Shown here: in pieces, positions 22,530 through 34,953 of the stretch | Layout: each line of letters starts with the position of its first letter | Numbering within the stretch: the stretch's first letter is position 1 | NCBI GenBank assembly: GCA_027382625.1 | Contig: JAJKFJ010022370.1 | Span: forward strand, 102,450 to 166,449 | From: Tetmemena sp. SeJ-2015 | Taxonomy: Eukaryota; Ciliophora; Spirotrichea; Sporadotrichida; Oxytrichidae | Reading direction: 5' to 3' | Length of the DNA stretch: 64,000 bases | Made by a program: the position numbers and the translations under genes | The notes under the pieces: generated by a model | Database searches by the model: none | Told to the model about the DNA's origin: nothing | The model's input: the letters and a program-made list of their open reading frames with translations, nothing else

Positions 22530-24412
22530 GTTTTCACTTTTACAATCTGCTTCTCTCTTCATCTCTTGATGGCTACAAACAGTTTAAATGCATATTATCT
22601 TACGAGGAAGTTTATCCTGATCGTTCTTCTTAGTCTGGACGTTGATGTTGTTCAGCATCTTGTTCAGGTGCTCCACCTCTCCAGCTCCACTTGCTGTCAT
22701 CCCATCTGCTCCCCCAATCTTCCTGCCGGGGAATACTTATGGACGCATATTTGACTTAGGAGGTGCCACTGATAAGTTATTGGCGCTCAGATATGGCTGC
22801 AGTTGCTTGAGTATCACCAACACGAGGGCAATTTTATCTTCCTTGTCCAGTTACTCTATCGGAGTCTCCTTGCTACACAAAAATCACTCATCTAATGAAC
22901 TTACATCTTGTCCAGATTAACATAAAAATAGTAATAGATTCAAGTGCATGTCTTTATCTGATTAGAGAATGTTAGGGTTGTCATTGAGTAAGTCATCGAG
23001 GAAGTCAGTGAGGAGGAGTGCCGCTCTCTTGTGCTTCTCCCTTGAGAGGTTCATCTTCTCTTGCAGCTCCATGTAATCGTTCTGCAGCACTTCGTAGTCA
23101 CTTTGAGAGTTGGCTAGCTTCTTCTCTATCTCCTCTAACTTGTGCTCCAAGAAGTTTATTAGTCTTCATTTGCCTTGGAGTCCTCAAGGTTCTTATCCTT
23201 CTTGGGACTCCCACCAATTGAATTCCTCACATTCTTGCTTCCTGCTATTCCTCCAGTCTTCCTGTTTAAAGCATCAAATGGGTGGAAATGATTTCTCATT
23301 TAAAAACCATAGAGTTGAAATATTTAGTCCCCTATTAGATCGTCTCTTTCTTGCTCCAGTTCTTTTACCTGTTATTTTAGCCTCTTGATGACCTTCTGAC
23401 AGAAGTGCGATCTCTTAGCCAGCTCTTTCTCCACTTCTTTGTGAATTTCAATATCTCTCTTAAGTGTTTCAATCTGCTGCTTCATCTTGTTGTTCTTGTA
23501 CAGTAACTGCTCAGTCTGCTTCGACTGGTACTCCAGCTCTGTCGTCAGCTGATGGTTTTGCAGGATGGTCAATCTCGTTGTGGTCTGCAGCTGCTCATCA
23601 TTCAAAGCAAGCAGGTTGGCTTTGGTCTCCTTGATCTTGTATAGCATGTCCTTCCTCAGTTTCTCAGTGGCCTGGATCTTCTCCCTCTCCTTCTCATTCA
23701 CCTCACTATATAAATTCATGATTAACTCTCCCCATTATTTATGAAACTTACTTCATCCTGTCCTTCTTCTCCTTCTCGAGCATCTCCTTCAGCTCAGCCA
23801 ACTCTGCATCCAGCTGCTTCTGCATGTTCTTGAAAGTTTGAACGTTGTCCAGGTCGTCTTCGAGTGCCTTCTTCTCCTTCTCAAGTAGCTGTAACTAAGC
23901 GTTGTGCTCCGACTGGATATCCTCTTTCTCCCTTCCTACATTAATTTAACCCCCTATAGTATTCTTACGATAACTCTCCTCCATCTCCCTAATCAGCTCC
24001 TTCAACTGCTTCACTTCCAGGCTCAGAGCATTCTTCTCCTCCAGCAACTTCCTTATGTCCTCTGTGTAGTTTTCCTAGTCAACTTTCTACACAAAGAGTG
24101 AATTTAAAGTATGTGAGTGGTTACTGTGTCAGACTCCAACTTCCTGTGCTTGCCCTTGAGTTCCTTCCACTTGCCTCTGACATGAGCGTTGTCCTTTTCA
24201 CTAGCAGTCATTAGAAGACTTAAACTTACAGGACTCTGATTCTCTCGTGGAGACGCTGGATTACGATCTTGTGATCGATGTTCTCCTGCTTCAAAGTTCC
24301 ATCAGCACTATACGCAAACAGTTAGCTCTTTCATTTATTGTAGTGAGTTAGAATGGAGTATAATTTTCGAATGAGTTATTGAAGTTGGGATTGCTGCTGC
24401 TTACTCTAACAT
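22530..24412 (-). CDS. CFAP157/BBOF1-like ciliary coiled-coil protein
   Basis: ATG at 24412, codon MLD split by a 97-nt intron (24308-24404), then ADGTLKQENIDHKIVIQRLH. Almost the whole product is coiled coil (for example EEKNALSLEVKQLKELIREM and ALNDEQLQTTTRLTILQNHQ). A C-terminal segment follows, RAALLLTDFLDDLLNDNPNI, and then a helical unit ALVLVILKQLQPYLSANNLS. This layout resembles CFAP157 and basal-body-orientation factor proteins, which stabilise ciliary microtubules. Introns or IESs interrupt near 24230, 24105, 23930, 23730, 23270 and 22890. In-frame TAG/TAA codons are few because coiled-coil Gln is mostly CAG. The stop is not resolved; the frame runs to about 22530. The family call is moderate. 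Confidence 0.6.
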
Positions 24413-24434
24413 ATTTTCGATAATAATTATTTTA

Positions 24435-25079
24435 TCAAATTAAAATCAAATTCACAGAGCTAATTATACAAACAACTAAGCACAGCAAAGCCAGGAATCT
24501 GAATGAGTCCACTGCTTAGTTTATGAAAGCCAAGTTAACCACATTAGCAGTTTTCAGCTCTCTTTCAGCACTGCCCTGAGGAATTATCCGAATCAGGTTT
24601 GCGTATTAGCCGAAGGATCTCTCGAAGTTTCCAAAGCAGTAGAGGAAAAAGAGCAAAGTCAAGGTCAAGCAGATGGCCATGCTCATCATGTAGTGTCTCT
24701 TCTGCTTTTGTCTCTGACCCTCAAGTTGCAGTTCTTCTCTTTGCTTTTCAAGGAGCGTAAGCTTAGTCTTGAGCACGAGTTGGAACATATTCCAAAACTT
24801 GAAGTCGTTGGTGTGCGGGATCTGGAAGCGAGTTTTCAGGTCGTGGATCACATGCTGAGAAGGAGAGTTTTTGGAGCACACTGCTTTGTTGAGAAGCCTC
24901 GTAACTTTAAAAAGGCATAAATCAATTTTAAGAATATGATATTGAGTCTTGAGTTTCTTAGAGGTCTTTTCTATCTGAGTGTCGTCTAGTTTGGCTTGTT
25001 GCTTCAAAAGCATCTTCCTTTTCTGGATTAGCTTGGTTGACTTGGTGAAGCACCTCCACAGTTGATAGTAGTTCCGCAA
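24435..25079 (-). CDS. Two-span membrane protein, unknown family
   Basis: A frame from about 25079 encodes a basic helical N-terminus and a coiled stretch (KLTLLEKQREELQLEGQRQK). A first membrane span follows (MAICLTLTLLFFLYCF), then a loop of about 45 residues and a second span (FLALLCLVVCIISSVNLILI) ending at TGA 24435. The only nearby ATG (25083) is in another frame, so the first codons are either offset by an indel or supplied by a piece I cannot see. No family recognised. Confidence 0.5.
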
Positions 25080-25145
25080 TCATTGAGTTGCAAGTTAGTT
25101 GGTTGATTTAAGAGTTTGAATTATAATAAATTAATTAACAAATAA

Positions 25146-26071
25146 ATGGGAAACAGCAGCTCTGACTTGTGCTTGGGAGGGAAGTCAAGGGACCTCAGAG
25201 ATTTGCTGAACTCTCGCCCGAGGAAGCATACATGCTCAAACGATAACAAGACCTCAAGATTTACATCTACAGCTGCCAAGATCTAGAGCAAGCCTTCATC
25301 ACCTACCTGCATTTTAACAGCATCAATTAAAAGTTTTTTTCCTTATATTTTATCAATGAAAGTGAGTTCATAGAAGTGCTAGTCAAACTTAAGCTGATAA
25401 GAGAGGACAATCCGAGGGAGACACTGCTTTGGAATAACTTCTACGGCAGATTCAGAGTTGATGCCTCAGAGAGGGGTGTTCTGAAACCTTACTTCGACAT
25501 CACCACTATCATGATTGCTCTCTACTTACTCACTAGTTCATAACCTGGCGTCAAGGCTAAGTATATCGCCTCTCTATTCTACCATTACAAATAAAACAGA
25601 GGAGAGCAAGAACCACTATCTTAATAAATGGACAAGAAACTGGATAAGGAATTTCAGCCAGCTATAAACATCAAGAACCAAATTTTGAATAAGAACCTTG
25701 TACTAAGAAAGAGCTAAGAAATTAAGCAAATTTTCACAGTTTTTACAGTGGTAGCTATAAATCTGCTTCCCTTTTTAAGCAGTGACTTTCCTGAACATGA
25801 TAAGACTCTCTACTACTAGCTGTACTCTAAGTGGAATAAGTTCAAGCAGCAGTTTATACAAATAATGGTGGACTAATATTGCTAAAGAGAGAGTGAAATG
25901 AGCATCAATGAATTTCACTAAAGAGCTTTGCAATTCCCTGACTTCTTTGATGTGCTGGGACTAAGGGAGTAAATTAAAAAGGAAATCGATATCAGAGAAC
26001 AGAGACTTATTGAAAATGAAGATGAAAGTAATAAGTTTGATCTTCTTAAAATACTTTATTATAAATTGTGA
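25146..26071 (+). CDS. Putative N-myristoylated helical protein
   Basis: ATG 25146 opens MGNSSSDLCL, a Gly-2/Ser-6 context for N-myristoylation. A second frame joins at about 25195 and reads RFAELSPEEAYMLKRQQDLK, which resembles the start of EF-hand regulators such as calcineurin B-like proteins. The remaining 260 residues are helical and include DITTIMIALYLLTSS and FTVFTVVAINLLPFL, and the gene ends at TGA 26069. I see no canonical EF-hand loop. The frame switch near the start is unexplained. Function unknown. Confidence 0.5.
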
Positions 26072-26074
26072 TTT

Positions 26075-26560
26075 TATAATCTTCCTTCTCGGTATGCACA
26101 AATATATCTCTATAAGCTAATCGAAGAAGATCAAATAGCAAACCCTTTTAAAAATTAACAAAAATCAGACAATAAAAAGTAAAAACAAAATTACCACTCT
26201 AATCTTGGATTCAAGGGCCAGTATAAATAATATAAGATTCCATCATTTTCTAATTTAAATAAATTTTATAAATTAAAAGAGAAGATATTTTGTCAGTGGA
26301 ATAATGTTTTATAAATTATATAACTCTTTTAAAAGTATTAGTTCTAATCTAGTGAGGAATATAAAGCAAAGAGAAGAGAATATAATAGTGGAGGAAGACG
26401 TGTGGAGTGAAAAAGAGGCAGCAGTTTAAAGGAGAAGCAGATAATAAAGAAATAAATAAGGTTAAGCACTAAATTATGAACCTGAGTCAAGTTAATTTTG
26501 AATTCATATATAATTGACTGACTTATCTTTCTCAAGAGTACTTAAAGAGAATTTGAGATG
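26075..26560. other. AT-rich intergenic DNA
   Basis: No supported gene. AT-rich, with scattered short frames only. Confidence 0.5.
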
Positions 26561-26572
26561 ATTTTGGATAGA

Positions 26573-27569
26573 TCAAGAGCAAGGTTCTTACCAATAGCCC
26601 CAGTCGAAGATATCTGATTGTTGCAGGCAGTAATAGAAATCGTAGACATTTCTGTAGTTTTCGTTGAAGTCGTGAGGGAAAATGCGAATTTACGACTGCA
26701 CAAACACATACTGGTGCAGCATGCTCTCATAGGTTTAGATATACACGTCGTTTATAAGTCCCCAAAAGGGAGATTGCTCGAGCAGGTGGATGGTTATAGA
26801 CGCTGATTTAGTGTTATTCAATGTAAAAATATAGAATGCGATTGTAGTTGAGACTTAAAATGAAAATAGAATAATTTAATCAGAGGGATATTAGACGGAG
26901 ACAAAGCCAATACTAGGCAAACACTGAATATAAAATTAAGAACGAGGTAATCTCCAAAGTTAACTGTTGAGTTGTCATCGTAAGTGTGGCTTATCGGAAA
27001 GCTATAAGTAAATGTACTCGGAATAACTTTGTAGCCCACGCAATCCTTTAAATTAATATAAATTTTATGGAATCCTTAACATATTTTGTGATTCTTGTAC
27101 AGCCCCCGCTCTGAGTCCAGTCAGGACAACCAGTCGGAAACGAAGGAGAATTCGAGTAGTCATCATCAGAAGTTGCTTACAAGTTTACTTTTCCATTTCT
27201 AATGAACAGTGATACTACTCTTATCCAAAACAGGACGAATGAAACATATTCGTTCACATTTTATAATACCAAAAGCGTTAGGAAGACATAAAGAATCTTG
27301 AGAATTACGATTAAGGTTTTATAGAACTGTGAGTTCTTTTTTCTAATTCCCATTTTAGTGTACTGATAAGTGTAGTCGTGTTTATTCCTATCTCTGAATT
27401 TAACCCAGTATAGTATTATTAGCAGGTTTATTATCAGCAGCATTATTGAGAAAATGAGTCCTACTATGTGCACTATCTAAGGAATTGAAACCCCGAACTC
27501 TAGTAAAGAGAAGCTAGTGGAGAAGCCTATGAAAATTTTCTTGAGGAGGTCTTTGGTCTATCTTTTCAT
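26573..27569 (-). CDS. Membrane protein with extracellular Cys-rich loop, unknown
   Basis: Starts MKRQTKDLLKKIFIGFSTSF at 27569. A first hydrophobic pair follows (IVHIVGLIFSIMLLIINLL), then KTLIVILKILYVFLTLLVL. A polar loop carries GCPDWTQSGGC. After the junction at 27049-27077 comes DCVGYKVIPSTF. A further span (LVLNFIFSVCLVLAL) and a final ordered segment (LLEQSPFWGLINDVYIQTYE) end at TGA 26573. A junction near 26820-26900 is needed, with the exact pointer not fixed. It starts only 26 bp from the divergently transcribed GST gene. No family recognised. Confidence 0.6.
27049..27077. other. IES, 29 bp, pointer AAGGATT (or a 35-nt intron)
   Basis: AATCCTT at 27042-27048 and 27071-27077 on the plus strand. 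Excision gives KYVKDCVGYK. A GT...AG intron (GTTAAGG to TTAAAG) would also keep the frame and give KYDCVGYK. Confidence 0.65.
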
Positions 27570-27595
27570 AGTTTTTATAATTAATTATAACATTA

Positions 27596-28322
27596 ATGGA
27601 ATCAAAACTATAAAATCTAAAATTGACTCTGTATATCGACATGGCTAGTCAACCCTCCAGGTCATTACTAGCCTTCTGTAGAATGAATAATATCCCACAT
27701 GAGGTTAAAATCCTTAGAGTAGGCAAGGGTGAGCAGTTCACAGAGGAATACACCAAAATAAATCCTGTTCAGCAAGTTCCAGCTATTGTAGAGGTTGACT
27801 AAACCACAGGAGAAACGTTTACACTCTTTGAAAGTCATGCTATCCTGAAATACTTGGCTGAGTCAAGATAAGTTGCTGATCACTGGTACCCTCAAAGATC
27901 CTTTCAAGAGATCTAGAATAAATGAGTACCTCGAGTGGCATCATAATCATTTAAGACAATCACTAAGCTTCACCATATACTCTTTGCTCTTCTATCCTAT
28001 GATATACAAAAAGCAAAGACACCCAGAGATTATAGCTGCTTTTAGAGAAAGGATGTATGAGGATATTCAGGAAATAGAAAAGAGACTAGAAAACAGAAAC
28101 TTCATAGCTAGTTCAGAAATCTCAATAGCAGACCTTATTCTATCTAGTGAGCTTATATAATCACGCTTCCTTGACATGGATCTTTCTCAATACCCTAATA
28201 TAACTCGCTATCTGTAGAAGATAATCTTTGAAAATGAAATCATGTACAAAATACATGTTGAACTGCTAAAACTCGCTGAACTCTCAGTGAAGAAATAAAA
28301 AGCTTAGAATCCAAAATTATGA
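27596..28322 (+). CDS. Theta-like glutathione S-transferase
   Basis: Start MESKLQNLKLTLYIDMASQP at 27596. The thioredoxin-fold N-domain has SQPSRSLLAFC, where Ser/Arg in SQPSR is the theta-class glutathione-activating site. VQQVPAIVE (cis-Pro) and LFESHAILKYLAE follow. The all-helical C-domain follows, KDPFKRSRINEYLEWHHNHL, typical of theta/GTT proteins. The enzyme conjugates glutathione to electrophiles in the cytosol. About 230 residues, normal for the class. One extra base near 27886 (between DHWYP and KDPF) breaks the frame and has no pointer. TGA stop at 28320. Confidence 0.88.
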
Positions 28323-28425
28323 TAACTTAGTACATTTTTATGACTAGAGACAAAGAGTGTATAAAGATTTTGGATATGCGGTGATAGTTAATAAAAATAT
28401 TATAGAGGATATATCGCTCATTATC

Positions 28426-31400
28426 ATGCTTATAAGATATACGATATTAACTCTTGTAGGAATCGCCTCAACTTTTGCAAATGAGTGTAGATTTGCGAAA
28501 GACTTTGATCCTACGAGATTCACAGGGGATACTGACTATCTTAACACCTTTTTGGATGCTGTTACTAAATAAGAAGCAAACTTTGTGAGGGAAATCGGAG
28601 TGGATTAGTTATCTGGTCTGACTATGGATGGTTAGCAGCTCGACGCTGACACTTAAAGTATAATTTAATTCACTGGGCTCCCTCACGGGGATCCACATTT
28701 GTTCACAGCCGCTTCCAAGGAATCACTTCATGTGGCACTATTGGCTAAAGTCATCTAAGGGAACGCGCTCGCCTTAAACTTTTACACTAAAGAGGAGGCT
28801 ATTGCTATGCTTACCCTTAAGATAGCAACATATGAAGCCTTCGATTTGAAATACCCAGGTTACGGAGGATTCTTGCCTTGGATGTCTGTTAATAATGGAG
28901 TGGTGGGACCTTCCTGGGATTGGACTAGCAGAGTTCCTTCACTTGACAACGGTCAACTATTCTGGGCTGTCTATGGTCTAGTGCAAGTACTTGAGTAAAA
29001 TGCTGCAGATCAGAAGGATTTGATCACAAGGTACACTAATTTTTACCAGAAGATGATTACCAACTCTGTCGCCGTGTTTTATGACGGAGAAGGAAGAATC
29101 AGAACTGTTGCCACCATCAAAGACACATCCTTACCTGTGAGCCAAAATACCTACGCTCAATATCCTCTTTCATATATTTTACTCTATTCTTAAATTGAAG
29201 TAATTTTTAGGACGCCGATAAATGTAACGACCCTGGTGCAGTTTGCTACCTAGATGACCCTTATGAGGGAGAGCTGTTCACTATTATGATGCACTTATTC
29301 TCGACTTTGACTGATGATGACAAGACTGCGATTTGGAATTTGAAGCAAAAGAAACTACAATCCGTTGACTATGCCGTAATATCATGTATGTATGATATAC
29401 ACAATTTTAAAGTAAAAGAGCTCGGATGAGCATCACAACAATGAAGAGTAAATATCATCGTTTATTTTCTAATGAGAGGATGGTGGTTCTCAGCACATGA
29501 GACCTGGAAGTATTTCTTCTTCCCCTACACAGACATTCCCTTGGTGAAGTAGATTTTTGAGAACGGAGAAAAAATAAGAACTTGGGACGCCAAGCAAAAC
29601 AATTTCAATATGCTTATTTACCAGGAATGTTTGCCTCCATAAACGGCAATATTACTAAGAACTCGGATCCTATGACCTACATTTCAGGAGGAGGAGTTGC
29701 AGAAGTGGCATTCGAAGAAATCACCAACAGATTCCTAGTCACTCCTTACTCAACCATGGATTAATTCTTATTTAGGCTTTGTTCATTGCTAACCCCGGAG
29801 TTGCAGCGACTTGGTTCTACAATATGATCAGCTCTCCTGCTGGTCAAAATAAATACGGATCTACTGAGGGCATGACTGTCGATGGAAAGCAAGTTTCACC
29901 AATGGTAACTTGGGACTCTAAAATTACCACAGTTATTGGAATGATGGGCGGATTTTCTGATGCAGTCAAGATTGGACTCTTGAAGTTAGACAAGTACAAT
30001 GACTTCATGACTTTCCTTACTTCTGTCTTCACTAAATCATTCCCCAAAGTTAGTGGCTCAGATTAAGACTATGCACTTTAAATTTTAAAAAATTATCTTC
30101 CAGCTACTACATTCCCAACTCTCAGAGAAGACTTCGTGACTTGCAGATATAAAGGCTTCGGAGAGAACTTTGCTTGGGGAGTAGCCACTGCTTCTTATCA
30201 AGTAGAAGGAGCTTATAATACTGATAATAGAGGTATGAGTATTTGGGACGACTTTGTGAAGATCCCAGGCAAGATTCATAATGGAGATACTGGAGATGTT
30301 GCTAAATGCAATATGCTTTTTAATGTTAAAGTGCTGATGACTTTTATCATAAATATGCTGATGATATCACTCTCATGAAAACCAACAACATTTATTTATC
30401 TATCAAGTCCTTCAGATTCTCCCTATCATGGTCAAGACTACTTCCTGACGGCACTCCTGCTAATCCTAATTAGAAGGGCATAGATTTTTTATTTCTACAA
30501 CGCAGTACTTGACGCTCTTAATACTGCTGGAATTCGAGCCATGGGTTACTCTTTATCACTGGGACTTGCCTTCCTCGTTCAATGATAAGACAAATACAGG
30601 CGGATGGTTGAATAAGGACATTAGTGATAAATTCAATGCCTATGCAGACTTCTGCTTCAAAACCTTTGGAGCAAAAGTTAAGAAGTGGATCACATTCAAT
30701 GAACCTCAAAGCTTCACTTGGCTTGCTTACGGAATAGGCATTCACGCTCCGGGAAGATGTAGTGACTATGTTAATCCTGATTGCAAAACTGCTGGAGGTG
30801 GTGGAGATACCCCTACTGAGCCATATATCACTTCTCATAATGTCTTGCTTGCTCACGGAAAGGCTGTTCAAACTTACAGAACCACCTATCAAAAGACTCA
30901 AGGTGGAGAAATTGGTATGTGCGTCGCTTCTGCCTATTATGAGCCTTGGGATCCTACCTCACCTTATGATATCGAGGCACAAGACATTAGAATTCAATTT
31001 GAGTACGCATTCTACTATGATCCCTTAGTGACTGGAGACTATCCCGACGTGATGAAATAGTTTATCACTGGAAACAGACTTCCGACTTTCACTGATGATG
31101 AAAAGAATATGCTTAAGGGATCTTTCGATTTCTTTGGCCTTAATCACTACTATTCAAGATACATCCACTTTACTAACGAGCCAGGTATTGACTACGGCAC
31201 TGATCATAGATGCTGGGATAGCACCACAAACAAATATGGACATGTTATTGGACCCTCTTACCTAGGATGGCTCTAAGGATACCCAGAGGGCTTCAGAAAG
31301 CTTCTTAACTGGGTTAACAATAGATACAAGACTTAAGATACCATTCCTAAGATCTATGTGTTTGAGAATGGAGTTGGAAAGCAGGGAGAGACAATTGATA

Positions 31401-31717
31401 ATGGACTTCATGATCAATATAGAATAGATTACTACACTAACTACATTCAAAATCTAGGACTTGCCATCACAGAAGATGGAGTGAACGTGCAATCCTACTT
31501 CGCATGGTCCATCATGGATAACTTCGAATGGGCTGATGGCTATAACTCTAGATTTGGAATGGTGTTTATAGATTTCGCTAATGACCAGGCAAGACATCCC
31601 AAGGATTCACTCGCCTGGTACTCTAATTTCATCAAGACTAACTCTTCTCCTTAGCCATCTCAGAAAGAGAAGTTTTATTCTCAACAAAACAAGAGTTAAA
31701 GTCAGTTTCTCCAATGA
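28426..31717 (+). CDS. Secreted two-domain glycosidase: unassigned N-domain fused to GH1 beta-glucosidase
   Basis: A signal peptide ([18 protein letters not shown]) starts at 28426. The N-domain (about 500 residues) has [52 protein letters not shown] and later [12 protein letters not shown]. It resembles helical-barrel glucanases of the GH144/GH162 type, but I am unsure. Without a stop it runs into a full GH1 domain at 30140: [16 protein letters not shown], the acid/base in TFNEPQSF near 30705, the nucleophile in YVFENGVG near 31365, and a C-terminal NFEWADGY. It ends at TGA 31715. Interruptions occur near 29190, 29390-29470, 29600 (unexplained frame change), 29765, 30304-30335 and 30488-30494. 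GH1 releases glucose from beta-glucosides, so the fusion may couple endo- and exo-cleavage of a beta-glucan. Confidence 0.8.
30304..30335. other. IES, 32 bp, pointer TGCT, in GH1 domain
   Basis: TGCT at 30300-30303 and 30332-30335. Excision gives [16 protein letters not shown], the conserved GH1 GDVA-x-x-x-Y-H-x-Y stretch. No intron reading works. Confidence 0.92.
30488..30494. other. Candidate micro-IES, 7 bp, pointer TTT
   Basis: Removing 7 bp turns the broken frame at KGID into [13 protein letters not shown], as in other GH1 enzymes. The downstream GH1 copy has a 24-bp IES at exactly the same codon. Confidence 0.55.
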
Positions 31718-31812
31718 ATTATCACCCTCATAAGTTCTATCAAAGCTCAGCTGAGTATTAATTATTTGTTTTAATCGTGAAATAGCATACATCTAACATT
31801 TTGTTTTACCTT

Positions 31813-33288
<1,476 letters not shown>

Positions 33289-33364
33289 GTTTTTTTCTTC
33301 AATCATTTATCGATTTAACTGCTATTTAGTGAAGATTATGCAAATTATAATAGGAATATATAAA

Positions 33365-34881
33365 ATGTTCAAAAGAAATTTGAAACTAGATCTCTTGGTT
33401 TCAGACGATGACATCTCAGCGAGAAAGAGCTAAAATCAAAGTACCTCCAACGATAACCAATCAGATGATTATCAAGATAAAATCCTAATATAGGATTCTT
33501 CAGCTAACTAGTCTTCCAAAGATCCAAAGAAATCAGCTCCGCCTAAGAGGCCTTATTTTGTTAAATGTAGACATTAAAGATTATTTATAATATTATAAAT
33601 TGAAAATAACTGTAAATATCAAACGTGGATTCGAACGATGAAGATGAGGATGACTATGCTATGAATTTAAACTCTGTTCAAGTCGATCCAAACGCCTACC
33701 AATCTCGTTCTTCTCAGAAAATGACCGGAGACTTTCAGAATAAAAATCTAATGAAGCAACCTGAACCTGCTTAAAAGTAGAAGAATTTGCAACTCGATTA
33801 GAGCATAGAGCTAGGGTCAATGTCTTGTGAATTGAACAGTGAAGGTCTGAAGGTGATGCGAGAGGACTATGAGATCGGAAGGGAAGGAATGCGAAATTTG
33901 TCCACAGGGCAACTGATAGTAGGAAACTTAGCCAAAGAGGATTTGTAAATGATGGAAGTTATTGGAAATGGTGCAAGTGGTTATGTCTACAAGGCTCTGC
34001 ATAAGCCATCAGGCAGGCTTTTGGCTATTAAATCTATAAATGCCTATGATAAAGGAAAGAGACATCAATTGATAAATGATTTGAGGTCGCTCTCTAAAAA
34101 CTAATGCCCCTTCTTAGTTGAGTTTTGTGGAGCTCTATATGAAGAGGGCGCTGTGAAAGTGGCTCTTGAGTACATGAATATGGGAAGCTTAAAGAGTTTA
34201 ATTAAATTGGCTAAGTCAAATGATCAGTGGATCTATGGAGAGCCTCTAATCCCCGAGGCAGTGATGTCTAAGCTAGTTTAGTAAATTCTGTGTGGCCTCT
34301 CTTATCTGAACATTTGCAAGAAATAAATCCACAGAGATATCAAGCCGGACAACATCTTGATTACATATAAATTGGCTTTTTAATAGGTATAATTATTTTG
34401 GGTGTTTAAATATATTAATTTTCATTTGTTGATTAATGAGTAAGGAGTAGCCAAGTTAACTGATTTTGGAATTGCAAGAGAGTTAGAAGAGACAGGAGGC
34501 CTAGCTAAAACTTTCGTGGGTACTTTGACTTATATGAGTCCAGAGCGAATGGAAGGAGAGACTTACTCTGCGAAAGGAGATATCTGGAGTTTAGGAATAG
34601 TGATAGTGGAGATGGTGACAGGAGAGTTCCCATACCCAGAGACCAGAGATTTCCTGGAGATGCATAACTTAATTGCTAACAAAGAATCGCCAAACGTCCC
34701 TGACAATGGAAACTTCAGCAGTGAGCTCAGAGACTTCATCCACAAGTGCTTGATAAAGCTTCCTAAAGATAGAGCTTCAAGTGTTTAGCTCATGGCTCAT
34801 CCCTGGATTCTTAAGTACACATAGAGTGAAGCCAAGATAGCTTCTTACTTTCAATACCTCAAAGGTTTAAATAAATAGTGA
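33365..34881 (+). CDS. MAP kinase kinase (STE7/MEK-like)
   Basis: An N-terminal disordered, acidic region begins MFKRNLKLDLLVSDDD at 33365. The kinase domain starts near 33950: GNGASGYVYKALH, ATP lysine in LLAIKSI, catalytic IHRDIKPDNILI, DFG in LTDFGIARE, activation segment with TFVGTLTYMSPERM, and KGDIWSLGIVIVEM. This pattern is that of dual-specificity MAPKKs. The region between DIKPDNILI and NEQGVAKLTDFG is rebuilt by removing the IES at 34364-34435. A second interruption near 33568-33630 separates PYFVK from DSNDEDEDDY; its borders are not fixed. Ends with LNKQ and TGA at 34879. Confidence 0.9.
34364..34435. other. IES, 72 bp, pointer TTGATTA
   Basis: The 7-bp repeat is at 34357-34363 and 34429-34435. 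Excision restores the invariant kinase stretch DNILINEQGVAKLTDFG. The segment is AT-rich and has no splice borders at the needed positions. Confidence 0.9.
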
Positions 34882-34953
34882 CAACGGAATTATTTTCATT
34901 TTTATCCAATAACAGCAAATGTATACTTCCGGTTTATTCATGAGTGATTGATT

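Noticed and set aside
22642..22920. Plus-strand open frames over the CFAP157-like gene
   Set aside because: They are antisense shadows; the minus frame gives a continuous coiled coil with introns.
26759..26766. CCCCAAAA as a telomere or TBE transposon end
   Set aside because: It is a single copy within coding-like sequence, with no tandem repeat and no transposase nearby.
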